Position numbers and translations under genes: made by a program. From Companilactobacillus insicii (GTDB lineage: Bacteria; Bacillota; Bacilli; Lactobacillales; Lactobacillaceae): a DNA stretch of 64,000 nt. The notes beneath the pieces are model-generated. The model made no database searches. It saw only the letters and a program-made list of their open reading frames with translations, and had not been told where the DNA came from. The stretch is taken from assembly GCF_003946015.1 (NCBI RefSeq), contig NZ_RHNU01000002.1:1-64000 (forward strand). Reading direction: 5' to 3'. Shown here in pieces: positions 8,332 through 15,889 of this stretch (position 1 is its first letter; the number at the start of each line of letters is the position of its first letter).

Positions 8332-9024
8332 CTAGACTTCGTATTCGATTTCATAAGGAAATTTATTAGTATCGTATCTCGCTAATGAATATTCAATAAG
8401 ATGACCAAATCTATCAAACCCACGTCTGATACGATTTATTGCCAAAGTATCTGATTTGTTTAATAACTTTTGATCTTCATCATTCAGATTAACTGCTTTG
8501 AACTCATCTTTGAAACTAGCAACATCTTGTCCACTATCTTGCAAAATTTTATACAGGGACTTATGACGCAAATCTTTTAATTCACTCTTAATTCCCACAT
8601 TTGGTAAATAGTGTTCAAAAATAATAAATGGTTGCTGATTCAACAAATAAAGTCGCTTAATATATAGTACTTCTTGATTTCCATCTTCTTTGAACGGTGT
8701 TCCATCCGGTGCAACTAACTTTATTTCCAGTATCTTCTTGTCCAGATCACCATTTTCATCAACAATTGAAGAAAAAGATCTGGCCTTGGACAACTTGTTA
8801 AATAAGCTATTACTAATAACTGTTGTACCTATACCACTCTTCTTAACTAAGTACCCTTCTCCAACCAATAATTGTACGGCCTTACGAATTGTTATCTTAC
8901 TTACCTTATACATTTTTTCTAATTCATTTTCAGTTGGAATTAATTTACCAACTGGATACTTGCCAGACAAAATATTCTTCTTAATATCTTCGGCAATATT
9001 CTGATATAAAATTCCTGTCATCAT
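8332..9024 (-). CDS. GntR/HutC-family regulator with UTRA domain
   Basis: 230 residues. The N-terminal winged helix (YQNIAEDIKKNILSGKYPVG, PTENELEKMYKVSKITIRK, LVGEGYLVKKSGIGTTV) is followed by a UTRA ligand-binding domain (FIIFEHYLPN, SLYKILQDSG, INRIRRGFDRFGHLIEYSLA). HutC/UTRA regulators usually sense sugar phosphates or small metabolites. Same strand and directly upstream of the MupG operon, with 125 bases between that contain the operon's own promoter; likely its local regulator. The spacer upstream of its start has a CTATC-TCC-GATAG dyad at 9029-9041, possibly an autoregulatory site. Confidence 0.85.
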   Translation of the reverse strand: MMTGILYQNIAEDIKKNILSGKYPVGKLIPTENELEKMYKVSKITIRKAVQLLVGEGYLVKKSGIGTTVISNSLFNKLSKARSFSSIVDENGDLDKKILEIKLVAPDGTPFKEDGNQEVLYIKRLYLLNQQPFIIFEHYLPNVGIKSELKDLRHKSLYKILQDSGQDVASFKDEFKAVNLNDEDQKLLNKSDTLAINRIRRGFDRFGHLIEYSLARYDTNKFPYEIEYEV

Positions 9025-9117
9025 AACGCTATCTCCGATAGTCTATATTATCTACTTATTAATATATTATAATATAAATTATCTTAAATATTCCTATATT
9101 GATTGTAAATTGGGTAT

Positions 9118-9146
9118 TAAAAAAGAGAGTAGCATAATCTACTCTC
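9118..9146 (-). terminator. Terminator of the P-type ATPase gene
   Basis: GAGAGTAG-CATAAT-CTACTCTC stem, followed on the minus strand by six T. It sits directly after the ATPase stop codon region. Confidence 0.85.
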
Positions 9147-9152
9147 CAATGA

Positions 9153-11057
9153 TTATTTTAGAAACTGTAATCTAACAGCATTTAGAACCGCTATAACGGT
9201 CACGCCCACATCAGCAAATACTGCTTGCCACATACCGACAATACCGAATGCACCTAATATTAAGAATAATACTTTAATGCCAATAGCAAAACTGATATTT
9301 TCCATAACAATTTTTCTAGTTACCTGAGCAATTCTTATCGTCTTAGAGACCTTAGAAGGTTCATCACCCATAATAACTATATCAGCTGCTTCAACCGCAG
9401 CATCACTGCCAAGACCACCCATTGCAAAGCCGATATCAGCCGTTGTCAATACAGGTGTGTCATTAATACCATCACCAACAAAGGCTACTTTTTTATTATT
9501 TTTTCTAGATGATGCTAACAGTTCTTCTACAATATTTACCTTATCTTCAGGCAACAAACTAGTATATACCTGATCCAATTTTAACTTTTTAGCAATGGAG
9601 CGACCTACGACTTCATTATCACCAGTTAACATTGCACTCTTGATACCACGTTGATGCAATAATTCAATGGCATCACTAGCATCTGTTTTGGGTTCATCAG
9701 CGATTACAATACTACCCATAAAATCACCATCTGAACTTACGTAAACTACCGTACCAATGTCCCTATTCTCAACGAAATCAATCCCTGCCATGGCCTTGTT
9801 ATTACCGACAATAATTTGTTTACCATTCACTACTGCACTTAAACCATGACCAGCATGTTCATTTGATTCAGAAATCTCAAATTTACTAATATCGCCGTTA
9901 TAAGCTTGGACAATGGATTGTGCAATTGGATGAGTTGAGTTTTGTTCGGCAGCTGCCGCAACACCTAATAGTTCTTGTCTACTAATACCATTAACAGGCA
10001 CTATCTTCACTACTTCAAATTGTCCTTTAGTCAAAGTACCAGTCTTATCAAATGCAACTGTATCTACATTATTCAATGCCTCTAGGTAACTGCTTCCCTT
10101 AACTAAAACACCTTGTTTAGAAGCCGCACCAATTCCACCAAAGAAGCTTAAAGGAACTGAAATGACTAATGCACATGGACAAGAAATAACTAAAAATACT
10201 AGTGCACGTGATATCCATTCACTCCAATTGCCAGTAAATAGTGGCGGAATAACAGCTAGAGCCGCTGCCATTGCGACAACGATAGGCGTATAAATTTTGG
10301 CAAAGCGAGTTATGAATTTTTCTGCCGGTGCTTTTTTGCTACTAGCATTTTGAACCATATCCAAGATCTTAGCAACAGTCGAATCACTATAGACTTTGGT
10401 TACTTTGATTTCCAAAGTACCGTTTTGATTAATGGAACCGCTCATTGCCATATCGTTTTCTTTAATACTACGTGGCATTGACTCACCGGTTAAAGCTGAT
10501 GTATCAACCATAGATTTACCAGAAACAACCGTACCATCCAGTGGGATCTTCTCTCCAGGTTTAACAACAATTATCTGACCGACTTGAACTTTACTTGGAT
10601 CTACTTTTTTTGTGCCTGCAGCAATTTTGATAGTCGCAAATACAGGCTTAACTTCTAATAATGCTGAAATAGATTTTTTAGAATTATTAGTAGCAATATC
10701 TTCAAATAAATTTCCCACCTCATAGAAGAACATAACCGCAACAGCTTCCGGATACTCCCCTAATATTAGAGCACCGACCGTAGCGATAGTCATTAAGAAG
10801 TTTTCATCAAAAATCTCACCGTGAAATATATTCTTAATTGCCTTAAAAACAATACTTCCACCAATCACAAAGTAACCAACGAAGTATAATGCAATATTAA
10901 TTGATTCATCAAAAGATCCGACAAATCCAGTCACCATAAAAATGGCTGAAATCACTAATTTCCAAATTCGTACTCTGGACTCTTGATCCAGCCTCTTGGA
11001 TGATTTCGTTTTCTTATTTTTAACTTGATATTCAGATTGGACATTGTATGATTTCAT
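9153..11057 (-). CDS. Heavy-metal P1B-type ATPase (Zn/Cd/Co exporter type)
   Basis: 634-residue membrane pump exporting divalent soft metals with ATP. Motifs: TGES (190-193, actuator), CPC (293-295) in the ion-binding helix, DKTGT (phosphorylated Asp337), HPIAQSIV (nucleotide domain) and GDGINDTPVL near the end. The N-terminus has no CxxC heavy-metal-associated domain, only a Lys/Arg-rich stretch. ATG at 11057 follows SD GGGAGGATG. Divergent from an ArsR/SmtB gene at 11185 with an imperfect 12-2-12-like dyad between, the classical CadA/ZntA-repressor layout. Zn2+ or Cd2+ is the most likely cargo, given the alpha5-type sensor next door. Confidence 0.9.
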   Translation of the reverse strand: MKSYNVQSEYQVKNKKTKSSKRLDQESRVRIWKLVISAIFMVTGFVGSFDESINIALYFVGYFVIGGSIVFKAIKNIFHGEIFDENFLMTIATVGALILGEYPEAVAVMFFYEVGNLFEDIATNNSKKSISALLEVKPVFATIKIAAGTKKVDPSKVQVGQIIVVKPGEKIPLDGTVVSGKSMVDTSALTGESMPRSIKENDMAMSGSINQNGTLEIKVTKVYSDSTVAKILDMVQNASSKKAPAEKFITRFAKIYTPIVVAMAAALAVIPPLFTGNWSEWISRALVFLVISCPCALVISVPLSFFGGIGAASKQGVLVKGSSYLEALNNVDTVAFDKTGTLTKGQFEVVKIVPVNGISRQELLGVAAAAEQNSTHPIAQSIVQAYNGDISKFEISESNEHAGHGLSAVVNGKQIIVGNNKAMAGIDFVENRDIGTVVYVSSDGDFMGSIVIADEPKTDASDAIELLHQRGIKSAMLTGDNEVVGRSIAKKLKLDQVYTSLLPEDKVNIVEELLASSRKNNKKVAFVGDGINDTPVLTTADIGFAMGGLGSDAAVEAADIVIMGDEPSKVSKTIRIAQVTRKIVMENISFAIGIKVLFLILGAFGIVGMWQAVFADVGVTVIAVLNAVRLQFLK

Positions 11058-11099
11058 TTAGAACATCCTCCCTACAATTGTGTAAGTGTTTACATGAAT

Positions 11100-11119
11100 A
11101 TATGAGCATTCATTCATAT
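11100..11119. promoter_or_regulatory. Candidate ArsR/SmtB operator
   Basis: Inverted repeat ATATGA-N8-TCATAT (arms 6) between the divergent ATPase and ArsR genes, resembling the ATATGAA/TTCATAT half-sites of SmtB/CzrA-type repressors. A TATAAT at 11126-11131 just to its right would serve the ArsR gene. Confidence 0.65.
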
Positions 11120-11184
11120 TTCATCTATAATATAATATATCCAACAGGGAAATTCAATGATTTCTAAGAAAAAGGTGAAGTATT

Positions 11185-11544
11185 ATGGTAGAAAAAGATT
11201 TTTCAGAGCAGGAACATCAAGATGCTCTCAATCATTTGAAGGAAAGCATTCCCGCTAATGAAGAACTAGAATCAATGGTCAACATTTTTAAGGCTTTTGG
11301 CGATATGACCCGGGTTAAGATCATTTTAGCATTGTCAAAAACACCTTTGAGTGTTGGTGAAATAGCTGATACCTTAGATATGAGTCAATCATCAATTTCC
11401 CATCAACTAAGTCTGTTGCGCCAACTTAATCTAGTTACTAGCGTGCGACATGGAAGAAATATTCATTATAGACTGAGCGACCAGCATATTATTACCATCT
11501 TTGGTCAAACAAAAGACCATATTATTGAAGACGAGAACGACTAA
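11185..11544 (+). CDS. ArsR/SmtB-family metal-responsive repressor (CzrA-like)
   Basis: 119 residues with a winged helix-turn-helix (GEIADTLDMSQSSISHQLSL, RQLNLVTSVRHGRNIHYRL). The last helix holds D-x-H (DQH) and a later DH pair (KDH), the alpha5 Zn2+ site pattern of CzrA/SmtB. There is no Cys pair in alpha3, so a CadC-type cadmium/lead site is unlikely. Expected to release its operator when zinc (or Co2+) rises, freeing the divergent ATPase gene. Start ATG at 11185 behind AAAAGGTGAAG; own terminator downstream. Confidence 0.88.
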   Translation: MVEKDFSEQEHQDALNHLKESIPANEELESMVNIFKAFGDMTRVKIILALSKTPLSVGEIADTLDMSQSSISHQLSLLRQLNLVTSVRHGRNIHYRLSDQHIITIFGQTKDHIIEDEND

Positions 11545-11552
11545 TTATACTA

Positions 11553-11587
11553 ACTTTCAAGCATTAACTTGCTTGGAAGTTTTTTTA
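11553..11587 (+). terminator. Terminator of the ArsR gene
   Basis: ACTTTCAAGCA/TGCTTGGAAGT stem with one mismatch, followed by seven T. Confidence 0.85.
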
Positions 11588-11609
11588 TTCAAAAAATAGA
11601 TTCTTAGTG

Positions 11610-11637
11610 TTGACTTTAAATTTAGTAGAACTATAAT
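11610..11637 (+). promoter_or_regulatory. Promoter of small membrane protein gene
   Basis: TTGACT (11610-11615), 16-base spacer, perfect TATAAT (11632-11637). The transcription start would fall a few bases before the perfect palindrome beginning at 11650. Confidence 0.75.
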
Positions 11638-11649
11638 GATCCATGTAAT

Positions 11650-11675
11650 CAAGAAAGTGAGTACTCACTTTCTTG
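11650..11675. promoter_or_regulatory. Perfect 26-bp palindrome, probable TetR operator
   Basis: Two perfect 13-base arms (CAAGAAAGTGAGT and its complement) centred on GTAC, without spacer, at about +6 to +32 of the predicted transcript. The core GTGAGTACTCAC is typical of TetR-family operators, and a TetR gene lies downstream at 12090. Confidence 0.75.
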
Positions 11676-11707
11676 ATAGAACAAAAGTTTTTAGAGGAGC
11701 TGATATT

Positions 11708-11977
11708 ATGTTTACAACAATGTTTTGGATTCTAGCAATTTGGTTCGTAATTAACGTTATTTGGATGTACGTTAAAAGGGATGATCAGCAACTTCAAAAA
11801 GCCCTTGGCTGGGTTAACGTTATTGCTGTCATCGCGGGATTTTGGACATACTTTGGTGCAACTCAAGTAGCCGGTATTGATAATTGGTTCAATATTTTGA
11901 ATTATGTAAACATTGTCCTTGCGGGAACACAGTTATACTTGGGTTACCGCAATGGTCATAGCGTAAAACACGCTTAA
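11708..11977 (+). CDS. Small three-helix membrane protein, unknown function
   Basis: 89 residues with about three hydrophobic helices (FWILAIWFVINVIWMYV; VNVIAVIAGFWTYFG; FNILNYVNIVLAGTQLYL) and a basic, His-containing tail. I do not recognise the family. Start ATG at 11708, set by SD AGAGGAG; an in-frame ATG at 11636 is rejected because it lies in the promoter/operator region. The strong promoter with an operator just downstream suggests tight repression, and the TetR gene following it suggests a stress- or toxin-induced membrane function such as an efflux accessory protein. Function is not determined. Confidence 0.75.
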   Translation: MFTTMFWILAIWFVINVIWMYVKRDDQQLQKALGWVNVIAVIAGFWTYFGATQVAGIDNWFNILNYVNIVLAGTQLYLGYRNGHSVKHA

Positions 11978-12007
11978 TTTTAATATTTTAGATTCACCCC
12001 TGATTGA

Positions 12008-12040
12008 GCTGAGACAAAAGCAATTTTGTCCCAGCTTTTT
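12008..12040 (+). terminator. Terminator of small membrane protein gene
   Basis: AGCTGAGACAAAA/TTTTGTCCCAGCT stem (13 bp, one mismatch), loop GCA, then a T run. It separates the gene from the downstream TetR gene. Confidence 0.85.
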
Positions 12041-12089
12041 CGATGCCATTGAATTACAATTGAGTTAATAATAATTTTGAGGAAAAAAT

Positions 12090-12740
12090 ATGAAAAGTCT
12101 AATTGAAATTTATAAAGAATCACCTGAAACATCAGGACTTACTGATAAGCAACTAAAAATTTTTCAAGCAGCGATAAATTTATTCGCAAAAAAAGGCTAC
12201 AAAGATACTAGTACTAAGGAAATAGCAAGAGAAGCTGGAGTATCTGAGGGCAGTCTATTCAAACGATTCAATAATAAAGAAGAATTACTGTTATCTATTC
12301 TAAAGCCAATGTCTCGCGTTATTTTGCCAGAAATATTAAATGAATTCTCAGAAGAAACTATGAAATCAGGCTACCCCACCCTTCACGACTTCATAAACGT
12401 CATATTGCGTAATAGAATGGAATTTTTCAAAGCAAATATTGACGTATTGCGAATATTTATCGATGAATTTATCTATGATGAAAATATCAGACAAGACATG
12501 ATCGACGAAATACCATATGAATACCTGAAGAATATCAATGAATCTTTTGACAAATTAAAATCGGATAATTTATTAATAGATTGGAATAACGTCGAAATAT
12601 TTAGATTCATTTTCTCAACTATTTTTGGTTACCTTGCACAGCATTACTTCCTATTTAAGTCTCCTAATTGGGATGAGGAAGAAGAAATATCTCACCTTGT
12701 TGATTTCTTGGTTAAAGGATTAACTCCTGACGATAAATAG
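12090..12740 (+). CDS. TetR/AcrR-family regulator
   Basis: 216 residues. The N-terminal TetR HTH (QAAINLFAKKGYKDTSTKEI, AREAGVSEGSLFKRFNNKEE) is followed by a divergent helical ligand domain with acidic loops. ATG at 12090 has SD TTTGAGG. The 26-bp palindrome in front of the upstream small membrane gene is the best candidate operator; none is visible in this gene's own 49-base upstream spacer, so the regulator itself may not be autoregulated. Ligand unknown. Confidence 0.85.
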   Translation: MKSLIEIYKESPETSGLTDKQLKIFQAAINLFAKKGYKDTSTKEIAREAGVSEGSLFKRFNNKEELLLSILKPMSRVILPEILNEFSEETMKSGYPTLHDFINVILRNRMEFFKANIDVLRIFIDEFIYDENIRQDMIDEIPYEYLKNINESFDKLKSDNLLIDWNNVEIFRFIFSTIFGYLAQHYFLFKSPNWDEEEEISHLVDFLVKGLTPDDK

Positions 12741-12750
12741 AATATTTTAC

Positions 12751-12818
12751 GAGAGTGTGACAAAACACGTTTACGCTGCAAACTTAGTGAATTTTATCGT
12801 TGTGTCACAATCTTTTTT
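12751..12818 (+). terminator. Possible long-loop terminator of TetR gene
   Basis: GAGTGTGACA-type arm at 12753 pairs with TGTGTCACAATC (12801-12812) with a few mismatches and a loop of about 35 bases; six T follow. Weaker than other terminators here. Confidence 0.45.
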
Positions 12819-12943
12819 CTTGACTTCCAAAAAATGGCTTTCTGAAACTTTACACGAAATTTACATGAAATTTACAGGATATATACAATAATCCGATATC
12901 ATTATCTCGTTCTTAAATTATTAGACCCTTGAGGAGAGATTTT

Positions 12944-14662
12944 ATGAAAAAAAGTAAGTCCCTTGTAATTACGAGTTTATTATTTAGTACTATGATTTTG
13001 AACCCAAGTATGATTAATGCTGTTGTTGTTAATGCTGCTGCCAATAATGTAACAGCTGGAACAACTAACCCAAACCCCATTCCTACAGATACCATTCAAG
13101 GAACCCCTGATAAAACAACAACAACAATTACCGTTAAATTTTTAGATTCTACAAACAATCTTAAAAAATTTGATGAAAAAACAATAGAGGTACCTAACGG
13201 CACTAAAGAAGTCAAAGGTTCTACCATAACAGCACCTAATGGATATATTGTTACTGGACGTGAACTAATCGAAATAAAAAATAATGAAATATTAGTACAT
13301 ATTAAACCAGAAGATTCAAATACTGGACATGAGGTAAGTAAGTCTGACGTCATTGTGAAATATATTAATGATGGCAAGAAAAACGGTAAAATTCCTGATG
13401 GAGTTATTAAAGATTTAGAGGACAATGCCACATCCGTTGATAAATCACGTGTGCCAGTGCCATCTGGATATAAATTAGTCGAGAACCAAAACTTCAAAGT
13501 TAGTTACGGAATGGTTAAAGTTCATGTTATTCCTGTAGATAAAACAACGACAACAATTACCGTTAAATTTTTAGATTCTACAGACAATCTTAAAAAATTT
13601 GATAAAAAAACAATAGAGGTACCTAATGGTACTAAAAAGGTCAAAGGTTCTACCATAACAGCCCCTAATGGATATATTGTTACTGGACGTGAGCTAATCA
13701 CAATACAAAATAATGAAATATTAGTACACATTAAACCAGAAGATTCAAATACTGGACATGAAGTAAGTAAGTCTGACGTCATTGTGAAATATATTAATGA
13801 TGGCAAAGAAAATGTCAAAATTCCTGATGGAGTTATTAAAGATTTAGAGGACAATGCCACATCTGTTGATAAATCACGTGTGCCAGTGCCATCTGGATAT
13901 AAATCAGTCGAGAACCAAGAATTTAAAGTTAGTTACGGAATGGTTAAAGTTCATGTTATTCCTGTAATAGATAAATCACCAACAGGTAAGCCATCAAAAC
14001 CTAACAAAAAACCAGGTCATTCATCATCAACAGATACAACAACATACACAAACAAGGTACAATTCATTGATCAAGCTACAAACAAAGAAATTGGGGCAAT
14101 GAAAGTCTCTGGTCTTAACGGATCAAAACATAAACTTGTTATTCCCGAAGGTTATGAATTAGTCAGGAATGAAGCTTCAGAAGTTAAAATCGATAAATCT
14201 CAAAAGGCATATCACGTAACTGTTATTAAGAAAAATGTAACAGTTGTAAAACCAACGGTAACTGCTCACAAGACTACCTTCAGAACAAACAAAACTACTC
14301 AACTATTTAACATTGAAGGTAAAGCTGTAAGAAATCGTGCCTTAATGGCTAATACTAGCTGGGCTGTCGATAAACAAATGACATTAAATGGTACAACTTA
14401 TTACCGTGTTGCTACTAACGAATGGGTAAAAGTTTCCGATGGTGCAGAAATTACTATTACTGAAAGTGCAGTAGTAAATAGAACGGTTAGAACATCGGGT
14501 AACTCAGCAAAACGCTTATACACATCAACTGGTCAATTAGTTGGTAATCGTGCTCTTGCAGCCAACACTCCTTGGTTCTCAGACAAATCTGCTGTTATTA
14601 ACGGTCAAAAAATGTATCGCGTTGCTACTAACGAATGGGTTTCAGCAAACGATCTAGCTTAA
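12944..14662 (+). CDS. Secreted surface protein with tandem repeats and two C-terminal SLAP domains
   Basis: 572 residues. Start ATG at 12944 follows SD GAGGAGAG; a TTG 15 bases upstream lies inside the SD. Residues 1-34 are a Sec signal peptide. Two 143-residue units (about 56-198 and 199-341) each hold a TTITVKFLDST stretch and a VIVKYINDGK stretch, beta-rich and reminiscent of mucin-binding repeats. A Pro/Lys/Ser linker and a further module (NKVQFIDQATNKEIG) follow. Residues ~438-505 and ~508-572 are two SLAP domains, each ending YRVATNEWV, that bind cell wall non-covalently. No LPxTG tail. Likely adhesin or wall-associated protein; ligand unknown. Monocistronic. Confidence 0.85.
   Translation: MKKSKSLVITSLLFSTMILNPSMINAVVVNAAANNVTAGTTNPNPIPTDTIQGTPDKTTTTITVKFLDSTNNLKKFDEKTIEVPNGTKEVKGSTITAPNGYIVTGRELIEIKNNEILVHIKPEDSNTGHEVSKSDVIVKYINDGKKNGKIPDGVIKDLEDNATSVDKSRVPVPSGYKLVENQNFKVSYGMVKVHVIPVDKTTTTITVKFLDSTDNLKKFDKKTIEVPNGTKKVKGSTITAPNGYIVTGRELITIQNNEILVHIKPEDSNTGHEVSKSDVIVKYINDGKENVKIPDGVIKDLEDNATSVDKSRVPVPSGYKSVENQEFKVSYGMVKVHVIPVIDKSPTGKPSKPNKKPGHSSSTDTTTYTNKVQFIDQATNKEIGAMKVSGLNGSKHKLVIPEGYELVRNEASEVKIDKSQKAYHVTVIKKNVTVVKPTVTAHKTTFRTNKTTQLFNIEGKAVRNRALMANTSWAVDKQMTLNGTTYYRVATNEWVKVSDGAEITITESAVVNRTVRTSGNSAKRLYTSTGQLVGNRALAANTPWFSDKSAVINGQKMYRVATNEWVSANDLA
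13109..13966 (+). repeat. Tandem 429-bp intragenic direct repeat (two units)
   Basis: Units 13109-13537 and 13538-13966 are nearly identical at DNA level, exactly 143 codons each, differing at a few scattered bases. The high identity including silent sites indicates recent duplication or gene conversion inside the surface-protein gene. Confidence 0.9.
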
Positions 14663-14733
14663 TCAAACCTTATTATCTCCTTCCATACTCCCATATTTTT
14701 CCTCAAACTTAACAAAACCACTCAACATGAAAA

Positions 14734-14769
14734 ACCGACGACTGTCCTCCAATCAGCCGTCGGTTTTTT
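14734..14769. terminator. Bidirectional terminator between SLAP gene and LysR gene
   Basis: ACCGACG...CGTCGGT stem with internal ACTG/CAG pairing, A run on the left and six T on the right; serves both converging genes. Confidence 0.85.
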
Positions 14770-14780
14770 GTATACAAGTT

Positions 14781-15734
14781 TTAAATCATTATTGGCTCAA
14801 TATTCTCTCTAGTTAAATCAATAAGTAACTGTATAGGATCAGACATCCCTTGAAATTTTCTGTATGTAATCCCCACATCCGTTCTCAAAAGATCATTTGG
14901 TATTTTGAAAACATTTAAATTTCTTGTTGGAAAAGCAAAATTCTCACTTACTATCAATGATGATACAAAAGCACAGCCAACTTGCTCTTTCGCCAGCTGG
15001 GCAGCAATGTCCATATTAGCTACTTCTGTTACTACGTGTAAATTAACTCCATGATCAATAAAGAAATGATCTAGTACTTCCTGATAATGTGAATCCTGTC
15101 TAATACTAATAATATCCTCACCGTTTAACTCACTTATTGAATATGGAAACTCAGGTGGATAACTTCTTGAATCGTCGAACAATAATGAAGTTTTTGGAAT
15201 TAAAGCATACACAGAATCAAATGATATTTTTTCATAATTTAGTTTTCGATTATAAATGGGCATTCCAATAAAAAAGTTTATTTCCCCGGTCAAAAGAAGC
15301 TTCTCAGCTTGTGTAGTTGGCAACTCTATTAATCGAGTCTTTATATCTGGATACTGTTCTCTAAACTTAGGCAATAATTTTGGGAAAAAGAATCTACCTA
15401 ATGGTTGATTAGTTGCTATTACAATTTCACCGTGAGCATACTTTGCCAAACTATTCATTTCGCTCTTTAAAGTTGAATATTCATTCTTCTCCTTATGTAA
15501 ATAATCTAATAATAATTTACCAGCGTATGTTAAACGAATAGGTTTGACATTTCTATCCAACAACTCTACTCCATATTTTTTCTCAGCTTGATGTATCGTT
15601 TGACTAATATAAGGTTGTGTAACAAATAGACTATTAGCAGCCTTAGAAATTCCACCATTACTAACTATTGCATCTAAAAACTTCATTAACTTATCGTCAG
15701 AAATAATAACCACCCCCCATACGTAATTAAGCAT
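14781..15734 (-). CDS. LysR-family transcriptional regulator
   Basis: About 300-317 residues: N-terminal LysR HTH (KFLDAIVSNGGISKAANSLF, VTQPYISQTIHQAEKKYGVE) and a periplasmic-binding-protein-like effector domain. Start is uncertain: the ATG at 15734 lacks a clear SD, while a G-rich SD (GGGGGG) lies just inside the frame, so translation may begin at a later non-ATG codon or the ATG of MKFLDAI. Divergent from the old-yellow-enzyme gene at 15890, with an LTTR-type dyad at 15773-15794, so it most likely activates that gene in response to the enzyme's substrate. Confidence 0.85.
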   Translation of the reverse strand: MLNYVWGVVIISDDKLMKFLDAIVSNGGISKAANSLFVTQPYISQTIHQAEKKYGVELLDRNVKPIRLTYAGKLLLDYLHKEKNEYSTLKSEMNSLAKYAHGEIVIATNQPLGRFFFPKLLPKFREQYPDIKTRLIELPTTQAEKLLLTGEINFFIGMPIYNRKLNYEKISFDSVYALIPKTSLLFDDSRSYPPEFPYSISELNGEDIISIRQDSHYQEVLDHFFIDHGVNLHVVTEVANMDIAAQLAKEQVGCAFVSSLIVSENFAFPTRNLNVFKIPNDLLRTDVGITYRKFQGMSDPIQLLIDLTRENIEPIMI

Positions 15735-15772
15735 CTATATATTATTACTATTATGTTTATATCAACTATTGG

Positions 15773-15794
15773 AATATAACATTTTTGTTATATT
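15773..15794. promoter_or_regulatory. Candidate LysR-type operator
   Basis: AATATAACA-TTTT-TGTTATATT, two perfect 9-base arms, in the divergent LysR/oxidoreductase spacer. It contains the interrupted ATAAC/GTTAT dyad typical of LysR recognition sites. Confidence 0.6.
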
Positions 15795-15889
15795 AAACCT
15801 CTACAATACTAATACAATACTAATTGTACATACATTGTGACATGATACACAATATAAATGTAATAAATAATTGTTGGGAGGAGAATTTT

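Noticed and set aside
11081-11094. TGTAAGTGTTTACA as a cre site in front of the P-ATPase
   Set aside because: It is palindromic and cre-like but lacks the central CG, and a metal exporter is an unlikely CcpA target; left as an unassigned dyad.
13096-13860. Two similar 112-133-codon antisense frames in the surface-protein repeats
   Set aside because: They are the shadows of the duplicated coding units; their similarity follows from the DNA repeat.
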